64,000 bases of DNA, from contig UQZJ01000001.1 in assembly GCA_900545495.1 (NCBI GenBank), positions 100,162 through 164,161 of the forward strand, written 5' to 3'. Positions 51,399 to 61,955 of the stretch are shown here, piece after piece. Positions within the stretch are counted from its first letter, which is position 1, and each line of letters starts with the position of its first letter. The DNA comes from an uncultured Eubacteriales bacterium (lineage in GTDB: Bacteria; Bacillota; Clostridia; Oscillospirales; Oscillospiraceae). The position numbers and the translations under genes were made by a program. The notes beneath the pieces were generated by a model, which did no database searches, was not told where the DNA came from, and was given only the letters and a program-made list of their open reading frames with translations.

Positions 51399-52169
51399 TT
51401 ATTTATAGTAGTTGGTCTCATCCTCCAGCGCCATGGGCAGCCCGTTGTGGTATACGGGAATGGTCTGGAACTTGAAGCGGCTGGCGCGGTGCTTGGCGTC
51501 GATCTGCTCCTTGATGGCGGGATCCACCACGCCACGGCGGACATACTCATTCACCGCATGGTAGGTGAAACCCAGATTGTCCTCGTCGGTGAGGCCGGTC
51601 AGGCCGTCGGAGGGCGGCTTGATGAGGAACTTCTCCGGCAGGCCCAGCTGACGGCCCAGCGCAATGACCTCCTCCGTGGTGTACATACCCAGCGGCGAGA
51701 AGGCGCCGGCGCTGTCGCCGTAGATGGTGCAGTAGCCCACCCAGTCCTCCGACAGGTTGCTGGTGTTGATGACCACGCCGCCGTCCAGCGACTGGGCCAC
51801 GGCGTACAGGGTGGACATACGGATGCGGCTGGGCAGGTTCACGACGGTCTGGCGGCTGGGCGTCAGCCCTACCCGCTCCATCTCCGTCAGCACGCCCTGT
51901 ACCGCGTCGTGAATGTTGATGGTGCAGTGGGGGATGCGCAGATGCTCCACCAGCGCCTGGGAGTAGTCGATGTCCGGCTGCACGCCGTCGGGCATCAGCA
52001 CGCCGTACACGCGCTCCCGGCCATAGGCGGCGGCGGCCAGCGCCGCCACGGTGGAGCTGTCCTTGCCGCCGGAGATGCCGATGACGGCGGTACGCCCGTG
52101 ACACGCCTCCAGTTGGGTGTGCATCCACTCCAGCAGACCTGCCAGCTGCAACTGAGGATTGAATTCCAT
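51399..52169 (-). CDS. nadE: NH3-dependent NAD+ synthetase
   Basis: 256 residues without a glutaminase domain, so it uses ammonia. PP-loop SGGKDSSTVAALA, then INTSNLSEDWVGYCTIYGDSAGAFSPLG, the NAD synthetase signature, and RASRFKFQTIPVYHN at the end. Converts nicotinate adenine dinucleotide to NAD+. AGGGAGGGCGACCC lies before the ATG. Confidence 0.93.
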   Translation of the reverse strand: MEFNPQLQLAGLLEWMHTQLEACHGRTAVIGISGGKDSSTVAALAAAAYGRERVYGVLMPDGVQPDIDYSQALVEHLRIPHCTINIHDAVQGVLTEMERVGLTPSRQTVVNLPSRIRMSTLYAVAQSLDGGVVINTSNLSEDWVGYCTIYGDSAGAFSPLGMYTTEEVIALGRQLGLPEKFLIKPPSDGLTGLTDEDNLGFTYHAVNEYVRRGVVDPAIKEQIDAKHRASRFKFQTIPVYHNGLPMALEDETNYYK

Positions 52170-52202
52170 AGGGTCGCCCTCCCTTGTCGTTTCTTTGCAA
52201 GT

Positions 52203-52231
52203 ATTGTAGCGCGGAAGGGCGGATTTTGCAA
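52203..52231 (-). promoter_or_regulatory. Promoter of nadE
   Basis: -35 TTGCAA (52226-52231), 17 bp, -10 TACAAT (52203-52208). It lies just beyond the gpr stop codon, so nadE does not depend on sporulation transcription. Confidence 0.7.
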
Positions 52232-52238
52232 GAGCCGA

Positions 52239-53138
52239 TCACCCCAGAAGGCCGGTGACATCCTCCAGCGTCAGGCCGCGCTGGAGCGCCAGCGTGATAC
52301 CGTAGCCCACCATGCGCCCCAGCTCCGTCACGCGCTGGTCGATGTCCTGCGGCGTAACGAACAGGTCGGCACCCCGGCCGCACAGCGCCTGCCGGGGACA
52401 GCCCGCCTCCTCCAGCAGATCCGCGCACAGGGTGGCGCCGTCGATGACCGTGGGGACGCCCACGGCGATGACCGGCACGCCCAAAGCCGCCCGATCCACG
52501 GCACGGCGGTGGTTGCCCACGCCGGAGCCGGGGGTCAGTCCCGTGTCGCTGAGCTGCACCGTGGCGCAGAGCCGATCCCGGCTGCGGGCGGCCAGCGCGT
52601 CGATGGCGATGACGGCGGTAGGGCGGATGTGCGCCGCCGCGCCCTGTATCAGCTCCAGTGTCTCCAACCCCGTGCGGGCCAGCACGCCGGTACACAGGGC
52701 GGAGACAGGGGTGAAGCCCTGAAACTGCCGGGGCAGGGTGCGTACCATGTGCCGCGTCACCAGCAGGTTCTCCACGGCGGCGGGGCCGATGGCGTCGGGG
52801 GTCATGGCGCGGTTGCCCAGCCCCGCCACAAGGATCTGGGAGCGGGGACCTGCGTCTGGCAGCAGGGCGCGCAGCTGCTGGGCGATGCACCAGACCGCCC
52901 GGTGGAAAAAGGTGCGCTGCCGGTCAAAGTAGGGGCGGAGATCCACGGTGATATAGCGGCCCACCGGCCTGCCCAGCGCCTGCGCGCCGGCATCATTGGT
53001 GATGCGGATGTCGGTGACGGCGTAGCCCTCCTGTAAGCTCTCCAGTCGCCGGATGCCCTCCGGCGGCGAAATTTTTTTGGTGCGGGCGGCCAGATCATCG
53101 GCGGCCTCCAGCGCCAGATCGGTACGAGGTACGGTCAT
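52239..53138 (-). CDS. gpr: Spore germination protease GPR
   Basis: 299 residues. Family wording RTDLALEAAD (near the propeptide cleavage region), VTDIRITNDAGAQALGRPVGRYITVD, AGLGNRAMTPDAIGPAAVENLLVTRH and NHRRAVDRAALGVPVIAVGVPTVID. It degrades SASP proteins during germination as a self-activating aspartic protease. The ATG has GGGAG at about 14 bp, further than usual. A forespore-type promoter lies upstream. Confidence 0.95.
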   Translation of the reverse strand: MTVPRTDLALEAADDLAARTKKISPPEGIRRLESLQEGYAVTDIRITNDAGAQALGRPVGRYITVDLRPYFDRQRTFFHRAVWCIAQQLRALLPDAGPRSQILVAGLGNRAMTPDAIGPAAVENLLVTRHMVRTLPRQFQGFTPVSALCTGVLARTGLETLELIQGAAAHIRPTAVIAIDALAARSRDRLCATVQLSDTGLTPGSGVGNHRRAVDRAALGVPVIAVGVPTVIDGATLCADLLEEAGCPRQALCGRGADLFVTPQDIDQRVTELGRMVGYGITLALQRGLTLEDVTGLLG

Positions 53139-53187
53139 TGTTGTGGCAAACGCTCCCTTCTGAACACAAAATGTTGTGGCTTACGAG

Positions 53188-53216
53188 TAGGATGACCGCT
53201 TGAAATAGATTTATGC
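53188..53216 (-). promoter_or_regulatory. Candidate sigma-G/sigma-F promoter of gpr
   Basis: GCATAA (53211-53216), 16 bp, CATCCTA (53188-53194), close to the forespore consensus; gpr is forespore-expressed in Bacillus. Confidence 0.5.
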
Positions 53217-53246
53217 GAAAATCTGAGTCAAAATTGCAAAAAAGTC

Positions 53247-53275
53247 TTGCATTTTCTGAGCAATGATGCTAAAAT
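53247..53275 (+). promoter_or_regulatory. Promoter of rpsT
   Basis: -35 TTGCAT (53247-53252), 17 bp, -10 TAAAAT (53270-53275). It excludes the in-frame ATG at 53247 as the rpsT start. Confidence 0.78.
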
Positions 53276-53339
53276 ATCATCCTGCGTGGAAGTCTTCTTT
53301 TCTGCGTATAAAAAATCTGATGTCGGGGAGGTGTTTGGT

Positions 53340-53603
53340 TTGCCGAATATCAAGTCTGCTAAGAAGCGTGTTCTGGTGGCAGAGGCGAGAAATGCTCGCA
53401 ACAAAGCCAATAAGTCCGCACTGAAGACTGCTATCAAGAAGTTCGAGGCTGCTGCCGTTGAAGGCAATCGCACCGAGGCCGAGGGCACTTACAAGGTCGC
53501 AGTCAAGGCGATTGACAAGGCTGCTGCCAAGGGTCTGCTGCACAAGAACAACGCGGCTCACAAGAAGAGCGCGCTGACGCTGAAGCTGAACAACATTGGC
53601 TAA
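53340..53603 (+). CDS. rpsT: Ribosomal protein bS20
   Basis: 87 residues beginning with a TTG: MPNIKSAKKRVLVAEARNAR, with SALKTAIKKFEAAAVEGNR and KGLLHKNNAAHKKSALTLKL, the full bS20. The TTG follows GGGGAGGTG. The rare start may lower the translation rate and give the autoregulation known for S20 in E. coli. Its codon use is more AT-rich than surrounding genes, typical for a highly expressed gene. Confidence 0.95.
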   Translation: MPNIKSAKKRVLVAEARNARNKANKSALKTAIKKFEAAAVEGNRTEAEGTYKVAVKAIDKAAAKGLLHKNNAAHKKSALTLKLNNIG

Positions 53604-53614
53604 TAACCAAACTC

Positions 53615-53643
53615 AACGGGTATCCGAAAGGATGCCCGTTTTG
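53615..53643 (+). terminator. Terminator of rpsT
   Basis: Eleven-bp stem AACGGGTATCC / GGATGCCCGTT with a GAAA loop and a following TTGCTTT. Confidence 0.85.
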
Positions 53644-53703
53644 CTTTGTCCGCAGGAGGGTGCAGCGCCCTCCCTGCCTGCCGGCAGCGGCACACCGCAC
53701 AGA

Positions 53704-53740
53704 AAAAGACTCCCGCGGCCCATGGCTGCGGGAGTCTTTT
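53704..53740. terminator. Bidirectional terminator after the small LPxTG-like gene
   Basis: Thirteen-bp stem AAAAGACTCCCGC / GCGGGAGTCTTTT with an 11-base loop, between rpsT and the small leftward gene. Confidence 0.85.
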
Positions 53741-53749
53741 CATGCAGTT

Positions 53750-53929
53750 TTACTTCTTTTTCTTAGCGCCTATAATGACCAGTACCACCAAAAGCACCAC
53801 GGCGACAACGACCATGGTGATCCACAGTCTCATGTTGCTGGTATCCCCGGTGAGGGGGCTGGCGCAGGCGACAGACAGGCTCATCGCCAGGCAGCACACC
53901 AAAGTCAGCAGGCAGAGAAGCTTCTTCAT
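53750..53929 (-). CDS. Tiny secreted protein with an LPxTG-like sorting signal
   Basis: 59 residues from MKKLLCLLTLVCC. A signal peptide (to about residue 22, ending SVACA) is immediately followed by SPLTGDTS, one hydrophobic helix (MVVVAVVLLVVLVII) and GAKKKK. S-P-x-T-G-D plus helix plus positive tail is the layout of a sortase signal, but almost no mature domain remains. The cysteine in LSVAC could alternatively be a lipobox. AGGTG precedes the ATG. It lies between terminators, after the M23 peptidase. Confidence 0.6.
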   Translation of the reverse strand: MKKLLCLLTLVCCLAMSLSVACASPLTGDTSNMRLWITMVVVAVVLLVVLVIIGAKKKK

Positions 53930-54007
53930 CCTTTTCACCTCGCTATCCGTAAGTGCATACATTATAGCATGGGAAATTGGCTCGCGTCAACTGTCGGTCA
54001 CAGGGGA

Positions 54008-55741
54008 TCACAGATAGTTCAGCGGGTTCAGGAACGTGCCGTTCAGCTGGATGCGGAAGTCGCAGTGGTTGCCGCTGGAGATACCCGTGGAGCCCATGCG
54101 GGCGACCTGCTGTCCCTTGTGGACGTGCTCGCCCACGGACACCAGCAGCGAGCTGTTATGGCCGTAGTAGGTGACGTAGCCGTTGCCGTGGTCGATCTTC
54201 ACCAGATAGCCGTAGCCGCCCATCCAGCCGGAGTAGATCACCGTGCCGCCGTCGGAGGCGTAAATCGGCGTGCCGTAGCTGTTGGCGATGTCGATGGCCT
54301 CGTGGTATGTGCTGGCGCCGCGGATACCGGTGTTGCGCCGTCCGAAATAGGACGTGATGATGCCGTTGCAGGGCCAGCCGAAGCTGCCGGTGGGATACCA
54401 GGAGGGACGCTCCTTGGTGCCGCGGAGCTGCTGCTCCGTCACCGGCTGGGACAAGGTGACGCTGGCCACGATCTCCCGCTCTGTCTCTGTACCGTTGATA
54501 TAGGTGACGTTGGCGGTGACGTCCGCCTTGCCGTAGACGCCGGGGGACGTGACCTTATACTCGCCCTGATACATGGAGGCGTCGTCGGTGTACTCCACAG
54601 GATAGGGTACATCCTGCACATAGCACTGCCGCTCCACGTTCACCACCGTCAGGTAGGGCACGGCGTTGCTGATGGTCAGCACGTCGCCCACCCGCAGGAT
54701 CTTGGGGTCGTAGCCCGGGTTCATCTTCATCAGCGTGTCCACGGAGATACCGTATTCGCCGGCGATGCTGTAATAGCTGTCGCCGCTCTTGACGGTGTAG
54801 GTGACCTCGCCCTCCCTGGTGGCGTTGAGGATCTCGGCAATATAGCCCAGATTCATAATGTAGGACGTGTCCACATATTCCTGTCGGATCTCCACATCCT
54901 CCACGAAGTAGGCGTCCACCGTGTCCTCCGTCTGATAGCCCAGCTTCAGCTGGGCCAGAATGTCATCCAGCGCGCCGGGGAACGTGGTGGCTACCACCTT
55001 TTCCCCGTCCACATACAGGACATAGGCGTCCTCTACCAGACCCAGCTCGTCAGTCAGCTCGTCCCGGAAGTCCTCCTCCGACGCGACCTCCTTACGCAGG
55101 AACACGCCGGTCTTGGTCTCCAGCAGGGACTGATCCACCTTGTAGCTGCTGTCCTGCAGCGTCTCGCGGGTGATGCCCTCCACCTCCGTGACCGCCAGCG
55201 CCACCGCCTGCCGGGAGGAGACGACGCCCAGATCCTTGCCGTCGTAGACGGCGCGGGCGCCGATGGTGTACAGGGAGAGGATGGTCGCGGCGGCAGCGAT
55301 GCCCATGGCCGAGGCCAAAAAGACCGCCGGGTGCAGCTTGATCTGCTCAAAGAAGCTGCGCAGCCGGTCGCCGATGCGGATCAGGCGCTTGCGGCGTTGG
55401 CTCAGCCGCTCCCGGAGGTTGGCGCCCAGACGGGGCAGGCTGTTCCAGAAGAACAGAAACAGCTGCGCCGCGCCGTGTTCTGATTCGGGGAAGCGGCTGT
55501 GGCGGCTCTCGTCCACCAGATGATGGGCGCTGCCCCGGATCTCCTTGCACCGTGCCGCCAGATGCCGGACGCCCGCCTGCAGGTTCAGCGTAAACAGGTC
55601 GGGATGCTCCTCCCGGTACTGCCGCCAGCTCTTCAGGTTATCCTTCCAAAGCTGCCACAGCGCCGACAGCGACATGGGCGTGCGGTTGGGATCCTGCGCG
55701 GGATTCTGTTGTGTTGGTTTTTCTGCCAGTAGTTGTTTCAT
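54008..55741 (-). CDS. Membrane-anchored M23 family peptidase with LysM and G5 domains
   Basis: 577 residues. A charged cytoplasmic N-terminal part (1-135), one membrane helix (about 138-165), an extracellular stretch, LysM (about 315-360, VKSGDSYYSIAGEYGISVDTL), G5 (about 380-450) and a C-terminal M23 domain. In that domain, HEAIDIA supplies the first His and Asp. The usual H-x-H zinc/catalytic motif reads HCD (GNHCDF), so one ligand is changed. It probably cuts or binds peptidoglycan during growth or sporulation. The ATG at 55741 has AGGTGA upstream; an upstream GTG lacks one. Confidence 0.88.
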   Translation of the reverse strand: MKQLLAEKPTQQNPAQDPNRTPMSLSALWQLWKDNLKSWRQYREEHPDLFTLNLQAGVRHLAARCKEIRGSAHHLVDESRHSRFPESEHGAAQLFLFFWNSLPRLGANLRERLSQRRKRLIRIGDRLRSFFEQIKLHPAVFLASAMGIAAAATILSLYTIGARAVYDGKDLGVVSSRQAVALAVTEVEGITRETLQDSSYKVDQSLLETKTGVFLRKEVASEEDFRDELTDELGLVEDAYVLYVDGEKVVATTFPGALDDILAQLKLGYQTEDTVDAYFVEDVEIRQEYVDTSYIMNLGYIAEILNATREGEVTYTVKSGDSYYSIAGEYGISVDTLMKMNPGYDPKILRVGDVLTISNAVPYLTVVNVERQCYVQDVPYPVEYTDDASMYQGEYKVTSPGVYGKADVTANVTYINGTETEREIVASVTLSQPVTEQQLRGTKERPSWYPTGSFGWPCNGIITSYFGRRNTGIRGASTYHEAIDIANSYGTPIYASDGGTVIYSGWMGGYGYLVKIDHGNGYVTYYGHNSSLLVSVGEHVHKGQQVARMGSTGISSGNHCDFRIQLNGTFLNPLNYL

Positions 55742-55782
55742 AGTGGGATTCACCTAAAAGTTACAAATTCGTTACAAACGGT

Positions 55783-55811
55783 ATCATACCTTGTTTCCGC
55801 TCCCGCGTCAA
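55783..55811 (-). promoter_or_regulatory. Promoter of the M23 peptidase gene
   Basis: -35 TTGACG (55806-55811), 17 bp, -10 TATGAT (55783-55788). Confidence 0.8.
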
Positions 55812-55856
55812 GGATAAAATTGTGAACATTGGTCAATATACCCCGGAAAAATAAGG

Positions 55857-55883
55857 AAAGCGCCCCCCTTTGGGGCGCTTTTT
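55857..55883 (-). terminator. Terminator of the holB-ricT-HAD operon
   Basis: Ten-bp stem AAAGCGCCCC / GGGGCGCTTT with a CCTTT loop; T-rich in both directions. Confidence 0.85.
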
Positions 55884-55895
55884 CGTCCGTATCGG

Positions 55896-56741
55896 TCAAT
55901 GTTTTTCGTCCAGCAGCGCAATCAGCGCGGCGATAGCGTTCTCCCGACAGTCCGGCAGCGCGTGGACGCAGGGCAGCGCCAGTACCTCCGGCAGGGCGTT
56001 GGCGGGGGCAAAGGCCGCGCCCGCCCACGTCAGCATGGAGACATCGTTGGCGTGGTCGCCCACGCAGATCACCCTGTCCTGCGGGATATCCAGCAGCGCG
56101 GCAAGGCGCTGCACCATGCCGCCCTTGTTGGCGCCTTTGGCGGTCAGCTCCACCAGCGATTCGCTGCTGGCTACGATCTCGTAGTCGCCGTACCACGGCG
56201 CGGCGCGGAGATAGTCCAGCAGCGCCGCCTGATCCGATGGCTCCGTGGAGAACAGCGCCTTGCTGATGGGGGACGGCACCTGCGCCATGCTGTCCACGAT
56301 CACCGTGGGCGAGTGGGTCACATGGAGGTGCCGCCGCGTCACCTCGTTGGGCTGGAGGGCGTGGATGCTGTTGTCGTCGTGATACAGCTCCACGGCGGCA
56401 AAGGGCAGTGCCCGGAGGGTCTGGGCGATGTGGGTCCGGACAATGTCCGGCAGGAACGCGGTGTACAGGTACCTGCCGGCGGCGAAGTCGTAGATGGCAG
56501 CGCCGTTGAACAGGATGGTGGGGCCGTTCATGGGTACGCCGTGTGCCACCACCTCAAAGGCGGGCTTGGCGCGGCCCGTGGCCACGGAGAAGACGCCGCC
56601 CTCCGCCATGAAGTGGCGCAGCGCCGCCTGATTGACGTCGGATACCGGCGGCATGGGGGCGCAGAGGCGCAGCGCCTCCGCCGTGTATGTCAGTGTATTG
56701 TCGTAGTCGCTGGCCAGCAGCAGGCCGGTGAATTTTCCCAT
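55896..56741 (-). CDS. Cof-type HAD phosphatase
   Basis: 281 residues, HAD subclass IIB. Motif I SDYDNTLT (D-Y-D-N-T), motif II VATGR, a cap domain (110-190), the lysine motif NKGGMVQRLA and motif IV CVGDHANDVSML. These enzymes dephosphorylate sugar phosphates, flavins or similar small molecules; the true substrate is not apparent. It is 6 bp downstream of ricT in an operon with holB. Confidence 0.87.
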   Translation of the reverse strand: MGKFTGLLLASDYDNTLTYTAEALRLCAPMPPVSDVNQAALRHFMAEGGVFSVATGRAKPAFEVVAHGVPMNGPTILFNGAAIYDFAAGRYLYTAFLPDIVRTHIAQTLRALPFAAVELYHDDNSIHALQPNEVTRRHLHVTHSPTVIVDSMAQVPSPISKALFSTEPSDQAALLDYLRAAPWYGDYEIVASSESLVELTAKGANKGGMVQRLAALLDIPQDRVICVGDHANDVSMLTWAGAAFAPANALPEVLALPCVHALPDCRENAIAALIALLDEKH

Positions 56742-56747
56742 GGTGTG

Positions 56748-58043
56748 TTACGCCTCCGTGCCTGCGCCGGACTTGCCGCCGCCGTTTTTGCGGCGTCCGC
56801 CCCGATGCCGGGGGCGCTTGCGCTGGTCGCCGCCGGACTTGGCGCTCTGGTTCTCCTGCGGCTTATTGGGACGGGGCGCGGTCTGCTGGGTGCTGCCGCC
56901 TGCGGCGGCACCTCCGCCGCCCCGGCGTCCCCGGCGGCGGCTGCCGGAACGGGAGGTGGGCGTATCTCCGGCGGGCTTGTTGTTCTTGACGGGCTTATCC
57001 GCCTTAGCGGGCTTATCCCCGCGCTTTTCCGGTGCGGCAGCGCCCTCGGACTTCTTCCGGTCCCGTCCACCGCGGCTGCGGCGACGGCGCTTTTCCTTCT
57101 CCTCGGGCTTATCGGCGGGTACGGGCGTAAAGTCGCTGATGAAGCTGATGGGAGGCATCTCGTCCTCCTTCACCGGCTCCACATAGCGCTCCGGCCGCTG
57201 GTCGGGGATCACAATGCCGTCCCGGCTGCCCTTGCCGTTGCGCAGGACGCACACCTCGCAGTTGTGGTAGCAGCGGGGGCCCTCCGGCCGGTCGTCCAGC
57301 CGGACGTTCACCGTCTCCTTCAGCAGATTCACATCGGAGACGTTGCCGGGGCCGTCCGGCGTCAGCACGAAGGAGTCGTTCTTGGGCATACGCTTGATGG
57401 CGTCCTCGTAGGCGTCCTGCTCGTATTTCAGGCAGCACATCAGACGGCCGCAGGTGCCGGAGATCTTGGTGGGGTTCAGGGACAGGCTCTGGGTCTTGGC
57501 CATCTTGATGGACACCGGCAGGAACTCGTCCATGAACTGGGAGCAGCAGAAGGGTCTGCCGCAGATGCCCAGGCCGCCCAGCATCTTGGCCTCGTCCCGG
57601 ACGCCGATCTGCCGCAGCTCGATGCGGGCGCGGAACACGCCGGCCAGATCCTTCACCAGCTCACGGAAGTCCACGCGGCCGTCGGCGGTGAAGAAGAACA
57701 GGATCTTGGAGCCGTCGAAGCTGCACTCCACCCGCACCAGCTTCATCTCCAGTTTGTGCTGGAGGATCTTCTTCTGGCAGATATCAAAGGCATCCTTCTC
57801 CCGGCTCCGGTTATAGGCGGCGGTGTGGCGGTCATTGTCGGTGGCGATACGCAGCACCGCCCGCAGCGGCGGCACCACCTGCTCGTCGGGTACGGCGTGG
57901 TTGCCCTCGCAGCACTGGGCAAATTCCGGGCCCTGCGCCGTCTCCACGATCACGTCCTGACCGGCCTCCACCGTCAGGTCCTTCGGGTCAAAATAATAGG
58001 TCTTACAGCCGCTTCGAAAGCGGACGGAAATTACAGTGGTCAT
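56748..58043 (-). CDS. ricT: PSP1-domain protein RicT (YaaT) with a long basic tail
   Basis: 431 residues. The PSP1 domain (1-270) has the family's cysteine-rich regions FAQCCEGNH, GGLGICGRPFCCSQF and ISGTCGRLMCCLKYE. Members of the Ric complex (RicA, RicF, RicT) carry Fe-S clusters and regulate RNase Y and Spo0A phosphorylation. The last 130 residues are disordered and very basic, with tracts such as KRRRRSRGGRDRK, an extension not usual in Bacillus. The start overlaps the holB stop (ATGA). Confidence 0.9.
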   Translation of the reverse strand: MTTVISVRFRSGCKTYYFDPKDLTVEAGQDVIVETAQGPEFAQCCEGNHAVPDEQVVPPLRAVLRIATDNDRHTAAYNRSREKDAFDICQKKILQHKLEMKLVRVECSFDGSKILFFFTADGRVDFRELVKDLAGVFRARIELRQIGVRDEAKMLGGLGICGRPFCCSQFMDEFLPVSIKMAKTQSLSLNPTKISGTCGRLMCCLKYEQDAYEDAIKRMPKNDSFVLTPDGPGNVSDVNLLKETVNVRLDDRPEGPRCYHNCEVCVLRNGKGSRDGIVIPDQRPERYVEPVKEDEMPPISFISDFTPVPADKPEEKEKRRRRSRGGRDRKKSEGAAAPEKRGDKPAKADKPVKNNKPAGDTPTSRSGSRRRGRRGGGGAAAGGSTQQTAPRPNKPQENQSAKSGGDQRKRPRHRGGRRKNGGGKSGAGTEA

Positions 58044-58891
58044 AGAAGCTCCTCCCATTCCACGGCGAGGGCGCCAAGAACATGGCCCGCGCCTACATTA
58101 TATTCACATTCGCCGCTGTATTTCTCCAGCAGCGCCGTCAGCTTTTGGAGCTGGCGGCAGGTCAAGCCGCGGGCCAGCGCCTGCGCCGTCTCGCCGCAGG
58201 CGGGATCCGGCGTCTTCTTGCCCATTTGCAGCAGCAGCGCCTCCGCCGCGGCGCACCAGGCGCTGCGCAGCACGGTGCGCAGCTCGTCCCGCTTCAGCTT
58301 CCGGGTCTCCAGCGATACCAGATACCGCGTTACCGGCAGCAGCTTTCCCTTGGCAAAGGCGAGGCAGAGCTGCTCCGTCTCCGGCGGCAGGGTCTCCGGC
58401 GGCAGATCGGCGCTTTTCAGCAGCACGCACCGGGAGCGCACCGTCTCCAGCAGCGCGGTGGGACTGTCGGTGCAGAAGATGAAGGCGGCGTAGGGCGGCC
58501 CCTCCTCCACGATCTTCAGCAGCACGTTCTGATCCCGCTCGTTGAGCTGGCGGCTGTCTGCGATGATATACACCTTCCGCGCCGCCTCGTTGGGACGGAT
58601 GTACACATCCTGCCGCAGCTCCCGGACGGCGTCCACCGTCAGCTCCCGGTGCTCCGTGTCCCGGATCACCGACACGTCGGGGTGGATGCCCTCCAGCACC
58701 TTCCGGCAGTGGCGGCACCGCAGGCAGGGCCTGTCCGTCCCCTCGCAGACGTGGGCGGCGGCGATGAACCGTGCCGCGTCCGTCAGGTCGCCGGCGCCGG
58801 AGAGCACGATGGCGTGGCTCAGCCGCCCCTGCTCCGCCGCACGGCGGACGGTGCGCTCCAGTGTGCTGTTTTCCGGCAGAAGCTGGGCCAT
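58040..58891 (-). CDS. holB: DNA polymerase III delta' subunit
   Basis: 283 residues. AAA+-like clamp-loader subunit; zinc module CLRCRHCRKV; KVYIIADSRQLNERDQNVLLKIVEEGP and FCTDSPTALLETVRSRCVLL are characteristic. The P-loop position (LSGAGDLTDAARF) is degenerate, normal for delta'. AAAAGGAGAGC precedes the ATG. It heads the operon with ricT, the standard Firmicutes order. Confidence 0.93.
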   Translation of the reverse strand: MAQLLPENSTLERTVRRAAEQGRLSHAIVLSGAGDLTDAARFIAAAHVCEGTDRPCLRCRHCRKVLEGIHPDVSVIRDTEHRELTVDAVRELRQDVYIRPNEAARKVYIIADSRQLNERDQNVLLKIVEEGPPYAAFIFCTDSPTALLETVRSRCVLLKSADLPPETLPPETEQLCLAFAKGKLLPVTRYLVSLETRKLKRDELRTVLRSAWCAAAEALLLQMGKKTPDPACGETAQALARGLTCRQLQKLTALLEKYSGECEYNVGAGHVLGALAVEWEELL

Positions 58892-58943
58892 GGCGCTCTC
58901 CTTTTCCCGTAGGGGTCTGACGCCCCTATTTTTCTAATGTACC

Positions 58944-58973
58944 AGTATACCACACAAAAAGCGGGACAGGCAA
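58944..58973 (-). promoter_or_regulatory. Promoter of the holB operon
   Basis: -35 TTGCCT (58968-58973), 18 bp, extended -10 TGGTATACT (-10 at 58944-58949). A TAGGGG/CCCCTA inverted repeat (58910-58928) lies in the leader. Confidence 0.65.
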
Positions 58974-59072
58974 GTTTTATTCTACGGATATGGGGGAAAA
59001 TGTTTCCCATAGAGGCGATTCCTGCGAAACTGGAAACCTATTGCAAAAAAACAGAAAAATTTGGGAATAGTC

Positions 59073-59101
59073 TTGCTTTTGACGAAAAATTTGACTATAA
59101 T
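59073..59101 (+). promoter_or_regulatory. Promoter of ppdK
   Basis: -35 TTGCTT (59073-59078), 17 bp, perfect -10 TATAAT (59096-59101). The 160 bp before it is AT-rich with no gene. Confidence 0.8.
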
Positions 59102-59157
59102 AAGAAACGTTCTCATCGTTTGGTACAACTATATTGATAATAGATGGAGGGACTACC

Positions 59158-61785
<2,628 letters not shown>

Positions 61786-61820
61786 GTCTCCTGCAAGGGC
61801 GCAGCATAACCGCATAGCAA

Positions 61821-61855
61821 CAAGCTCCCGGCCACCGGCCGGGAGCTTGTGTTTT
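61821..61855 (+). terminator. Terminator of ppdK
   Basis: Perfect 13-bp stem CAAGCTCCCGGCC / GGCCGGGAGCTTG with a 3-base loop and TGTTTT. Confidence 0.85.
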
Positions 61856-61878
61856 CCGGGGGTGCGTGATAAAATACA

Positions 61879-61918
61879 AAAAGAGACACAGAACGCCTGC
61901 GCGTTCTGTGTCTCTTTT
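61879..61918 (-). terminator. Terminator of lepA
   Basis: Perfect 18-bp stem AAAAGAGACACAGAACGC / GCGTTCTGTGTCTCTTTT with a CTGC loop, 38 bp past the lepA stop. Confidence 0.88.
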
Positions 61919-61955
61919 GTTGTGTGTATCGAGGTGCGGCGACAAGGTAAAAAGA

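Noticed and set aside
53247..53339. ATG at 53247 as the rpsT start
   Set aside because: It is inside the -35 element; the TTG at 53340 gives the exact bS20 N-terminus with a good ribosome binding site.
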